Shown here piece after piece: positions 1 through 5,038 of a stretch of DNA of 5,038 bases. The DNA is taken from positions 10,075-15,112 of the forward strand of contig FR894075.1 in the NCBI GenBank assembly GCA_000434115.1, read 5' to 3'. The notes under the pieces were generated by a model that ran no database searches, was not told the DNA's origin, and was given only the letters and a program-made list of their open reading frames with translations. Positions within the stretch are counted from its first letter, which is position 1; each line of letters opens with the position of its first letter. This DNA is from Roseburia sp. CAG:309 (GTDB taxonomy: Bacteria; Bacillota; Clostridia; Lachnospirales; Lachnospiraceae). A program made the translations under genes and the position numbers.

Positions 1-1
1 C

Positions 2-529
2 CGTTATCCGAATCGGAGAATCCGGGAAATTGACGGACTGGTAACCGATGAGCCGGGGGTAATGCTGATGACATTTTTTGCGGACTGCGTGCCTCTTATC
101 TTTTACGATCCGATCAAGAAAGCGGTGGGAAATGCTCATTCCGGATGGCGGGGAACCGTCGGTGCGATGGGGCAGAAGATGGTAGAACGGATGCACGAAG
201 AATTTGGTTCCAGACCGGAGGATATTCTTGCTGTGATCGGACCATCGATCTGTCGGAACTGTTACGAAGTAAGCGATGATGTGATTGCAGAGTTTCACAA
301 AGCATTTTCGTGGATGACAGGCTTTTATGAGGACAAGGGAAACGGGCATGCGATGCTTGATCTGTGGGAAGCAAACCGGCAGATCCTGCTTCATGCAGGG
401 TGTCTGGAGAATCATATACAGGTGAGCGGACTATGCACGAACTGCCATCCGGATCTGTTGTTTTCTCATCGTTATACGGGGGGAAAGCGCGGAAATCTTT
501 GTGCGGTCATCGGGTTGCAGGAAGGATAG
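2..529 (+). CDS. pgeF: PgeF/YfiH-family laccase-domain purine nucleoside enzyme, 5' truncated by window edge
   Basis: The frame is open from base 2, so the gene enters from outside the window; 175 codons remain, against roughly 260-280 residues usual for the family, so about a third is missing. Numbering from base 2, the family signatures are DGLVTDEPGV (11-20), ADCVPL with the metal-ligand Cys29, and AHSGWRGT with His46. They are followed by GPSICRNCYEV (80-90) and a C-terminal CTNCHPDLLFSHR stretch ending in a GKRGNLCAVIGL segment. Cys29 and His46 match two of the three zinc ligands known in this family; the third His would lie upstream. Family members are cytosolic enzymes reported to phosphorolyse purine nucleosides and deaminate adenosine; E. 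coli YfiH is also tied to peptidoglycan editing. The old 'multicopper polyphenol oxidase' label is misleading. The ATG at 62 is internal, because conserved sequence precedes it. It is followed after 14 nt by queH, so the two are probably co-transcribed. Confidence 0.93.
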   Translation, partial: RYPNRRIREIDGLVTDEPGVMLMTFFADCVPLIFYDPIKKAVGNAHSGWRGTVGAMGQKMVERMHEEFGSRPEDILAVIGPSICRNCYEVSDDVIAEFHKAFSWMTGFYEDKGNGHAMLDLWEANRQILLHAGCLENHIQVSGLCTNCHPDLLFSHRYTGGKRGNLCAVIGLQEG

Positions 530-531
530 AT

Positions 532-536
532 AGGAG
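532..536 (+). promoter_or_regulatory. Ribosome binding site of queH, deciding a GTG start
   Basis: AGGAG lies just after the pgeF stop codon (527-529) and 7 nt before the GTG at 544. It supports 544 as the queH start. The much longer upstream extension of the same frame (from 364) would overlap pgeF by 166 nt and encode sequence unlike the family. Confidence 0.8.
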
Positions 537-543
537 AACAAAC

Positions 544-1191
544 GTGAATCAGAGAAATTATCAAAAAGAGCTGGAACAATTATTGGAAAAAATTGACAAT
601 GAGCCAAAGAAAACTCTATTTCTGCATTGCTGCTGTGCCCCGTGCAGCAGTTATGTGACGGAGTATCTTTCGGCGCATTTTCATCTGGTGCTGTTTTTTT
701 ATAATCCGAATATAACGGAAAAGGACGAGTATGAGAAGAGAAAGCAGGAATTGCTCCGTCTCATCTCAGAGAAAGAGTATCCCGGAAAGATCGATATCGT
801 AGAAGCCGATTACGACAGCGAACTCTTTTATGAAATGGCAAAAGGCTACGAGAAAGAGCCGGAATGCGGGAAACGCTGTTTTTTATGTTATGAACTGCGG
901 CTTCGTGAGACGGCAAAAGAGGCAGTCCGCTATGGAGCAGATTATTTCTGCACGACATTGTCGATCAGTCCACATAAAAATGCAGGAAAACTGATGGAGA
1001 TCGGAGAGAGGCTGGCGAAGGAGTACAACATTCCGTATCTTCCGTCTGATTTTAAGAAAAAGAATGGCTATAAGCGAAGCATAGAATTGTCAAGAGAATA
1101 CGATCTTTACCGGCAAAATTACTGCGGCTGCGTCTTTTCAAGGCAGCAGGCAGAAAAGGAAGGAAGAAATAACTGTGAAAAACCAGAATAA
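544..1191 (+). CDS. queH: Epoxyqueuosine reductase QueH (DUF208 family)
   Basis: QueH catalyses the last step of queuosine synthesis, reducing epoxyqueuosine to queuosine at the wobble base of tRNAs with GUN anticodons. It is a cobalamin-independent, non-homologous replacement of QueG and acts in the cytosol. With the GTG start the protein is 215 residues, normal for the family. Visible signatures are LHCCCAPCSSY (27-37), FFYNPNI (51-57), ECGKRCFLCYELRL (107-120), TTLSISPHKN (137-146), DFKKKNGYKRS (169-179) and NYCGC (192-196). Clustered cysteines at 29-31, 34, 108, 112 and 115 fit the known 4Fe-4S cluster and adjacent iron site, though which residue binds which metal is not resolved here. 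The TTLSISPHKN and GYKRS segments are diagnostic. The start is set by the AGGAG at 532-536. Its 3' end overlaps apbE by 17 nt, which suggests translational coupling. No queD, queE, queC or tgt gene is visible, so the enzyme may serve a pathway encoded elsewhere. Confidence 0.95.
   Translation: MNQRNYQKELEQLLEKIDNEPKKTLFLHCCCAPCSSYVTEYLSAHFHLVLFFYNPNITEKDEYEKRKQELLRLISEKEYPGKIDIVEADYDSELFYEMAKGYEKEPECGKRCFLCYELRLRETAKEAVRYGADYFCTTLSISPHKNAGKLMEIGERLAKEYNIPYLPSDFKKKNGYKRSIELSREYDLYRQNYCGCVFSRQQAEKEGRNNCEKPE
1156..1166 (+). promoter_or_regulatory. Ribosome binding site of apbE inside queH
   Basis: A purine-rich AAGGAAGGAAG tract within the last codons of queH contains two overlapping Shine-Dalgarno-like cores. 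The nearer one ends 8 nt before the GTG at 1175. It supports the overlapping GTG start; the next ATG (1204) is out of frame. Confidence 0.7.
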
Positions 1192-2209
1192 GCATAAGAA
1201 AATATGGATCCTTGCGGTCGTCGTACTGTGTGCTGTCGCAGCGGTCGGGGTGGCAGATGCCATTCAAAAACGGACGGCAGAGCAGCCAAAGGACGAGGTT
1301 TCGGTAGGAAAAGATGAGATTTTTGCCATGGATACGGTGATGGATCTGACGGTGTATGCCAAAGATACGGAAAAGGTGTTAAGTGCCGGCAGAAAACTGA
1401 TCACACAGTATGAACAGCATTTTTCTGTCAATATCGAGGACAGTGATATCAGTAAATGCAACCGGGCAGAGGGAAAACCGGTAAAAGTATCGGATGAGAC
1501 GTATGATCTGATCCGTATCAGCAAAGAAATGACCGAGAAAACAGATGGTTTATTTGATATCTCAATTTATCCGATCGTCCGCACGTGGGGATTTACGACT
1601 CAGGATTATAAAATCCCGGATGAAAGTGAGCGCAAGAAACTGCTTTCTTATGTGGATGCTTCCGGGATCACGCTGGGAGACGACAATACGGTTACCTTGA
1701 AAAAGGGAATGGAGATTGACCTTGGTGGGATTGCCAAAGGATATCTTTCCCAAAAACTGGTAGAATTGTTTCAAAAAGAAGGAGCCGTCGCCGGTGTTGT
1801 GTCTCTGGGTGGAAATGTGCAGACATTTGGGAAAAAAGAAGATGGAAGCCGGTTTACGATCGGAATTACCGACCCGTCAGATGGACAGAGTGTGCTGGGA
1901 ACGCTGGAAGTGGACGAAAAGGCAGTGATCACGTCGGGATCCTACCAGCGGTATTTTGAAGAGAATGGAAAGCGGTACCATCATATCATGGATCCGCGAA
2001 CCGGGGCACCGGCAGAAAGTGATCTTTTGAGTGTCACGGTGATCTGTGACCGTGGAGAACAGGGGGATGCACTTGCTACCTCGCTATTTGTGATGGGTAA
2101 AGAAAAGGCGATTGCCTATGCAAAAGAAAATGATCTGTCATTGATTCTGGTGGATCAGAATAACGAAATATGGACGTCGGAAGGAGTGGACTTTCGGACG
2201 GCAAAATAA
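1175..2209 (+). CDS. apbE: FAD:protein FMN transferase ApbE, membrane-anchored
   Basis: ApbE transfers FMN from FAD to a Thr/Ser of exported target proteins, such as RnfG/NqrC-type or other FMN-binding domain subunits, using Mg2+. The 344-residue length is typical. Residues 1-9 are basic, and 10-27 form one hydrophobic segment acting as a signal anchor or signal peptide; ADA at 27-29 is a possible signal peptidase I site. Cys19 lies in VVLC, not a proper lipobox, so a lipoprotein is unlikely. Family motifs in order are MDTVMDLTVY (52-61), a Ser-rich SDISKCN (90-96), TDGLFDISIYPI (123-134), DLGGIAKGY (182-190), SLGGN (210-214), TSGSYQRYF (253-261), HHIMDPRTG (269-277) and DALAT (298-302). Asp298 and Thr302 fall where the family binds Mg2+. 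The GTG start overlaps the queH end by 17 nt; the MATE gene follows after 24 nt. No target protein with an FMN-binding domain is in the window, so its substrate is unknown. Confidence 0.95.
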   Translation: MKNQNKHKKIWILAVVVLCAVAAVGVADAIQKRTAEQPKDEVSVGKDEIFAMDTVMDLTVYAKDTEKVLSAGRKLITQYEQHFSVNIEDSDISKCNRAEGKPVKVSDETYDLIRISKEMTEKTDGLFDISIYPIVRTWGFTTQDYKIPDESERKKLLSYVDASGITLGDDNTVTLKKGMEIDLGGIAKGYLSQKLVELFQKEGAVAGVVSLGGNVQTFGKKEDGSRFTIGITDPSDGQSVLGTLEVDEKAVITSGSYQRYFEENGKRYHHIMDPRTGAPAESDLLSVTVICDRGEQGDALATSLFVMGKEKAIAYAKENDLSLILVDQNNEIWTSEGVDFRTAK

Positions 2210-2220
2210 TTATGAAAAAA

Positions 2221-2225
2221 GAGGA
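2221..2225 (+). promoter_or_regulatory. Ribosome binding site of the MATE gene
   Basis: GAGGA lies 8 nt before the ATG at 2234, in the 24-nt gap after apbE. No terminator or promoter is visible in that gap, which supports co-transcription with apbE. Confidence 0.75.
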
Positions 2226-2233
2226 ATAGAGAA

Positions 2234-3622
2234 ATGAGAGAAAAATTAATCGGTGACCGCAGGTTTTATCGCAGATTATTTGCGATAGCGGTGCCAATGA
2301 TGATACAGATGGCAATTACAAATTTTGCCAGTATGCTTGACAATGTGATGGTAGGGCAGATGGGAACCGAGCAGATGACCGGCGTAGCAATCGCAAACCA
2401 GCTGGTCTTTGTCTATAATTTATTTATTTTTGGAGCCGTATCCGGTCCGGGGATTTATACGGCGCAGTTTTTCGGGCAGAGAAACGAAGAGGGAATCCGT
2501 TACACGATGCGGTTTAAACTGCTTTTGTGCGGAGCACTTACCCTGATTGGTCTGATTTTGATGGGAAGCATGGGAGAACAGCTAATCCAATTGTATCTTC
2601 ATACGGAAAATGGAACGACCAATGCCGCGCTTACGCTGCAGCATGGTTTGGATTATCTGCACATTGTGATGATCAGTTTTATTCCGTTTGCAGTCGTTCA
2701 GGCATACGCCGGGACGTTAAAGGAAACCGGAGAGACACTGCTTCCTATGAAAGCCGGGATCCTTTCCGTTGTTGTGAACTTTTGTATCAATTACGTGCTC
2801 ATCTTTGGAAAATTCGGAATGCCGGTACTTGGAGCAAAAGGAGCGGCGATTGGAACCGTGGCGGCGAGAATCGTGGAAATGGTTATCGTGGTAGGATGGG
2901 TGCATACGAAGAAGGACAGAAATCCTTATGTAAAAGGACTGTACCGCTCGATGAAAATACCGGCAGACCTGGCAAAAGAAATTGCCATCAAGGGAACACC
3001 GCTTTTGGTAAATGAAGGCTTGTGGGCGTCCGGTATGGCAATGCTCATGCAGTGTTATTCCGTCCGCGGACTGGATGTCGTGGCAGGAATGAACATATCC
3101 AATACCCTGAACAATATGTTTAATGTCGTATTTTTATCGATCGGAAACAGTGTTGCCATTCTGGTCGGCCAGTTACTGGGGGCGGGAAAGATGAAAGAGG
3201 CAAAATATACCGCTTACCGGATCATTTTCTGTTCGACGACACTGTGTCTCATAATTGCACTTGCTCTGGCAGGAACCTCGCCGTTTTTCCCAAGAATCTA
3301 TGAGACGACGGAGGAGATACGGCATCTGGCAACCGGATTTATCCGAATCCTTGCGTTGTATATGCCGGTCAATGCTTTTTTGCACGCGACATATTTTACA
3401 ATCCGTTCCGGAGGAAAGACGATCATTACGTTTTTGTTTGACAGTTGTTTTATCTGGTGTATTACAATTCCGTTGGCATACTGTCTATCAAGATTCACCT
3501 TGATCCCAATCTTTCCGCTGTATCTGATCGTGAGCGGAGTGGATGTGTTAAAATCCATGCTTGGCTACATCTTACTGGTAAAAGGAATCTGGCTGAACAA
3601 TCTCGTAGAAGAAAAGAAATAA
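2234..3622 (+). CDS. MATE-family cation-coupled efflux protein
   Basis: This 462-residue protein has the normal length and hydrophobic pattern of a 12-helix MATE exporter in the cytoplasmic membrane. The first helix contains Pro21 and Gln25 and runs to Asp36 in LDNVMVGQMG (35-44), the classic N-lobe signature; Asp36 is a likely cation-coupling residue. A loop with AQFFGQRNEEG, typical after helix 2, follows. The second half begins near residue 250 with KGTPLLVNEGLW, where Glu261 occupies the acidic position used for Na+ or H+ coupling in NorM-type proteins. It continues to VGQLLGAGKMKEA, the internal repeat of the first-half VGQ/GQ loop. The C-terminus ends in a short basic and acidic tail. 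Family members expel drugs, dyes, metabolites or, in Shewanella Bfe, FAD. Substrate cannot be read from sequence. It is last in the pgeF-queH-apbE run and is followed at once by a terminator. The tight link to apbE makes flavin export worth considering, though multidrug efflux is the default call. Confidence 0.93.
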   Translation: MREKLIGDRRFYRRLFAIAVPMMIQMAITNFASMLDNVMVGQMGTEQMTGVAIANQLVFVYNLFIFGAVSGPGIYTAQFFGQRNEEGIRYTMRFKLLLCGALTLIGLILMGSMGEQLIQLYLHTENGTTNAALTLQHGLDYLHIVMISFIPFAVVQAYAGTLKETGETLLPMKAGILSVVVNFCINYVLIFGKFGMPVLGAKGAAIGTVAARIVEMVIVVGWVHTKKDRNPYVKGLYRSMKIPADLAKEIAIKGTPLLVNEGLWASGMAMLMQCYSVRGLDVVAGMNISNTLNNMFNVVFLSIGNSVAILVGQLLGAGKMKEAKYTAYRIIFCSTTLCLIIALALAGTSPFFPRIYETTEEIRHLATGFIRILALYMPVNAFLHATYFTIRSGGKTIITFLFDSCFIWCITIPLAYCLSRFTLIPIFPLYLIVSGVDVLKSMLGYILLVKGIWLNNLVEEKK

Positions 3623-3628
3623 TAATGC

Positions 3629-3677
3629 ATAGACTTCTTATTGAGAAAGATTATCAATAAGAAGTCTATCTTTTTTT
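3629..3677 (+). terminator. Intrinsic terminator after the MATE gene
   Basis: A perfect 16-bp stem pairs ATAGACTTCTTATTGA (3629-3644) with its reverse complement (3654-3669) around a 9-nt loop. One C and then seven T (3671-3677) follow. The stem is AT-rich but long. It starts 6 nt after the MATE stop and closes the upstream operon. A run rich in A before the left arm may give weak termination in the other direction as well. Confidence 0.92.
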
Positions 3678-3689
3678 GCCCAAAAGAGG

Positions 3690-3700
3690 TATGATACTAT
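3690..3700 (+). promoter_or_regulatory. Candidate -10 region of the ABC transporter operon
   Basis: The segment contains TATGAT (3690-3695) and, overlapping it, TGATACTAT (3692-3700), which fits an extended -10 (TGnTAnnAT). A 17-nt spacer upstream of TACTAT would place the -35 in the T tract of the preceding terminator (3672-3677), so no good TTGACA-like box is seen. Transcription would start near 3702-3708, inside the inverted repeat described next. The call rests on motif resemblance and position only. Confidence 0.5.
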
Positions 3701-3701
3701 T

Positions 3702-3719
3702 AGTTAGTGAAAACTAACT
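3702..3719. promoter_or_regulatory. Candidate operator: inverted repeat AGTTAG-N6-CTAACT
   Basis: A perfect 6+6 bp inverted repeat with an A-rich 6-nt centre sits directly after the candidate -10. This is where a dimeric repressor would block initiation. The size and spacing suit TetR- or MarR-type dimers, which often control ABC exporters of this class. No regulator gene is in the window, so the protein is unknown. The arms could also form a weak hairpin at the start of the mRNA. Confidence 0.5.
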
Positions 3720-3729
3720 TAAACGTTTA
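3720..3729. promoter_or_regulatory. Palindrome TAAACGTTTA in the ABC operon leader
   Basis: This perfect 10-bp palindrome with central CG touches the end of the inverted repeat and lies 12 nt before the ribosome binding site. The AAACGTTT core resembles operators of LacI/GalR-family regulators, including cre-like and PurR-like sites, but outer positions fit the cre consensus only partly. It could be a second operator or chance. Confidence 0.3.
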
Positions 3730-3741
3730 CGCATATATTTT

Positions 3742-3747
3742 AGGAGG
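3742..3747 (+). promoter_or_regulatory. Strong ribosome binding site of the ABC ATPase gene
   Basis: A full AGGAGG lies 8 nt before the ATG at 3756, an optimal arrangement that fixes this start. Confidence 0.85.
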
Positions 3748-3755
3748 ATTTAGAG

Positions 3756-4454
3756 ATGTTTTTAGAGATTCATGATCTAAAAAAGAGTTTTGGAAGCGGA
3801 AACAACCGGACAGAGGTATTAAAAGGAATAGAGTTTACAGCAAATAAAGGAGAGATCTGTGTTCTTCTCGGCCCTTCCGGTTCCGGAAAATCTACGCTTC
3901 TTAACATCATTGGAGGCATTGATTCACCGGATGATGGTTACGTAGCCATTGAAGGAGAGAAGATGAAAGATATGACGGAAAAGGCATTGACCCGATACCG
4001 CAGAAGACATCTTGGTTACATATTTCAGATGTACAATCTGATCCCAAATCTCAATGTAAAAGAGAATATTGAGGTAGGAGCATATTTAAGTGAAAAACCC
4101 TTGGAGATTGACGATCTGTTAAAGACACTTGGGTTGTATGAACATCGTCATAAACTGCCAAATCAACTTTCCGGTGGACAGCAGCAGCGTACCGCGATCG
4201 GACGTGCGATTGTAAAAAATCCGGATATTCTTTTGTGCGATGAGCCGACCGGAGCATTGGATTATAATACGTCCAAAGATATTTTGAATCTGATTGAAGA
4301 AGTCAATCACAAATACGGGAATACGGTCATAATGGTAACCCATAACGATGCAATCAAATATATGGCGGATCGTGTCGTTCAGCTGCGCGACGGACAGATC
4401 CGGAAGAATTATTGTAATGAGAAGAAGATTTCCGCAGTAGATCTTGACTGGTAG
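3756..4454 (+). CDS. ABC transporter ATP-binding protein, MacB/LolD/BceA class
   Basis: This 232-residue cytosolic ATPase powers the FtsX-type permease encoded next. All nucleotide-binding motifs are intact: A-loop region with Phe12, Walker A GPSGSGKST (39-47), Q-loop Gln91 in YIFQMYNLIPNL, signature LSGGQQQR (138-145), Walker B ILLCDE with catalytic Glu163, D-loop GALD (166-169), and switch His196 in VTHND. The phrase FQMYNLIPNLNVKENIE, the QQQR signature and the GALD segment place it in the MacB/LolD/BceA (type VII, mechanotransmission) class rather than with importers. Where most relatives read AIARAL after the signature, this protein reads AIGRAI; this is mild and unlikely to affect function. 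The C-terminus after about 210 is a short polar tail. It is preceded by its own promoter region and followed by the permease after 12 nt. Members handle antimicrobial peptides, lipids, lipoproteins or other envelope substrates; the substrate here cannot be read from the sequence. Confidence 0.95.
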   Translation: MFLEIHDLKKSFGSGNNRTEVLKGIEFTANKGEICVLLGPSGSGKSTLLNIIGGIDSPDDGYVAIEGEKMKDMTEKALTRYRRRHLGYIFQMYNLIPNLNVKENIEVGAYLSEKPLEIDDLLKTLGLYEHRHKLPNQLSGGQQQRTAIGRAIVKNPDILLCDEPTGALDYNTSKDILNLIEEVNHKYGNTVIMVTHNDAIKYMADRVVQLRDGQIRKNYCNEKKISAVDLDW

Positions 4455-4458
4455 GAGG
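4453..4458 (+). promoter_or_regulatory. Ribosome binding site of the permease, overlapping the ATPase stop
   Basis: AGGAGG begins within the TAG stop of the ATPase gene (4452-4454) and lies 8 nt before the ATG at 4467. This ties the translation of the two genes together and fixes the permease start. Confidence 0.85.
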
Positions 4459-4466
4459 GCGGGTAA

Positions 4467-5038
4467 ATGAAAAATCCATTGATAAAACGCCTGCCGAGAG
4501 AATTGATCGGAGAATTTCCAAAGTATATTGTCATATTTTTGTTTATGACATTGACGATCGGATTTATTTCCGGATTTCTTGTGGCAGGAAACAGTATGAT
4601 CATAGCATATGATGAAAGTTTTGAGAAATACAACATCGAAGACGGACATGTGGAGTTTGAAGAAGAAGCAGACGACACAATGATGGACGAGGTGGAAAAA
4701 GAGGAGAATGTAACTTTTTATAAGGATTTTTACAAAGAAGCAGCCTCGGTTTTGAAAAAAGATAATTCTCAGGGAACGATGCGTGTTTTTAAGACACGTG
4801 AAGAGGTGAATAAAATCTGTTTGATGGAAGGAACGATGCCAAAGAAGAAAAATCAGGTAGCGATTGACCGTATGCATGCAGATAACAATAACTGGGAAAT
4901 TGGCGATAAGATCACGTTAGACGGAAAAGAATATGACATCTGTGGTCTGGTGGCTTTGTCTGACTATAGCGCATTATACTCAGATAATAATGATTTCATG
5001 TTTGATGCCGTTAAGTTTGGTGTGGCTGTTATGTCAAA
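4467..5038 (+). CDS. FtsX/MacB-type ABC permease, 3' truncated by window edge
   Basis: The frame starts at ATG 4467 and stays open to the window end, giving 190 codons of a protein that in this family usually has several hundred more. Residues 1-19 are basic and amphipathic (LPRELIGEFPKY). Residues 20-41 form the first transmembrane helix (IVIFLFMTLTIGFISGF). The rest is extracytoplasmic, as in MacB and FtsX-type permeases: a YDESFEKYNIEDGH segment (48-61), an acidic run (63-80), then the periplasmic-core-like EGTMPKKKNQVAIDRM (121-136), GDKITLDGKEY (146-156) and VALSDYSALY (162-171). The EGxxP...VAIDRM...GDKITL pattern is typical of MacB_PCD domains. The later helices and the FtsX domain lie outside the window. 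With the ATPase it should form an exporter or mechanotransmission complex acting on envelope substrates. It closely resembles a group of large permeases common in gut Clostridia that lack an experimentally established substrate (from memory, not searched). Confidence 0.9.
   Translation, partial: MKNPLIKRLPRELIGEFPKYIVIFLFMTLTIGFISGFLVAGNSMIIAYDESFEKYNIEDGHVEFEEEADDTMMDEVEKEENVTFYKDFYKEAASVLKKDNSQGTMRVFKTREEVNKICLMEGTMPKKKNQVAIDRMHADNNNWEIGDKITLDGKEYDICGLVALSDYSALYSDNNDFMFDAVKFGVAVMS

Noticed and set aside
62..64. ATG at 62 as the real start of the first gene
   Set aside because: The frame is open to base 2 and encodes the conserved DGLVTDEPGV block upstream of this ATG, so the gene is cut by the window edge.
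364..543. N-terminal extension of queH back to an ATG at 364
   Set aside because: It would overlap pgeF by 166 nt and add 60 residues unlike the QueH family; the GTG at 544 has a good AGGAG and gives normal length.
1229..1231. Cys19 of ApbE as a lipoprotein attachment site
   Set aside because: The preceding residues VVL lack the small residue expected at -1 in a lipobox, and the hydrophobic segment continues well past the cysteine.
2527..3015. A 162-codon open frame in another frame of the MATE gene
   Set aside because: It is fully contained in a clear membrane-protein gene; its translation is Arg- and Gly-rich without any recognisable motif.
3720..3733. A catabolite-responsive (cre) element for CcpA
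   Set aside because: The AAACGTTT core fits, but several outer consensus positions do not; kept only as an unnamed palindrome.
4185..4208. Altered sequence after the ABC signature motif (AIGRAI rather than AIARAL) as a sign of an inactive ATPase
   Set aside because: Walker A, Walker B with its Glu, the signature, Q-loop and switch His are all intact, so loss of activity is not supported.
4119..4877. A 252-codon open frame on the minus strand across the ATPase-permease junction
   Set aside because: It lies antisense to two well-supported genes, spans their boundary, has no ribosome binding site that I can see, and its translation is rich in His, Phe, Ile and Cys with no domain, as expected of a shadow frame.

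Overview
The window looks like a chromosomal stretch from a low-to-moderate GC Firmicute of the class Clostridia, most likely Lachnospiraceae or a close relative. This is an inference from strong AGGAGG-type ribosome binding sites, frequent GTG starts, tight gene packing and the flavour of the proteins. No rRNA or other taxonomic marker is present. All genes lie on the + strand.

Region 1 (2-3622) is a compact run of four co-directional genes. They are the 3' part of a laccase-domain/PgeF (YfiH) purine nucleoside enzyme, a queH epoxyqueuosine reductase, an apbE FAD:protein FMN transferase with an N-terminal membrane anchor, and a complete MATE-family efflux protein. The gaps are 14 nt, a 17-nt overlap, and 24 nt, so a single transcript is likely; its promoter lies before the window. 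The run ends at a strong intrinsic terminator with a perfect 16-bp stem followed by seven T (3629-3677).

Region 2 (3678-3755) is a short control region. It holds a candidate extended -10 promoter, an inverted repeat (AGTTAG-N6-CTAACT) placed where transcription should start, a second palindrome (TAAACGTTTA), and an AGGAGG ribosome binding site.

Region 3 (3756-5038) is a second operon: an MacB/LolD-class ABC ATPase, then the first 190 codons of a large FtsX/MacB-type permease that runs off the window end. The ATPase and permease should form one membrane complex. The operator-like repeats suggest control by a DNA-binding repressor not seen here.

Functional links: PgeF and QueH are cytosolic nucleoside and tRNA-modification enzymes. 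ApbE acts outside the membrane and consumes FAD. The adjacent MATE protein is by default a drug/cation antiporter, but because one characterised MATE protein (Bfe of Shewanella) exports FAD, the apbE-MATE pair could be a flavin export and flavinylation module. That is the most interesting testable idea here. Most of the window is otherwise conventional. There is no rRNA, tRNA, CRISPR array, insertion sequence or gene-free stretch above 300 bases.
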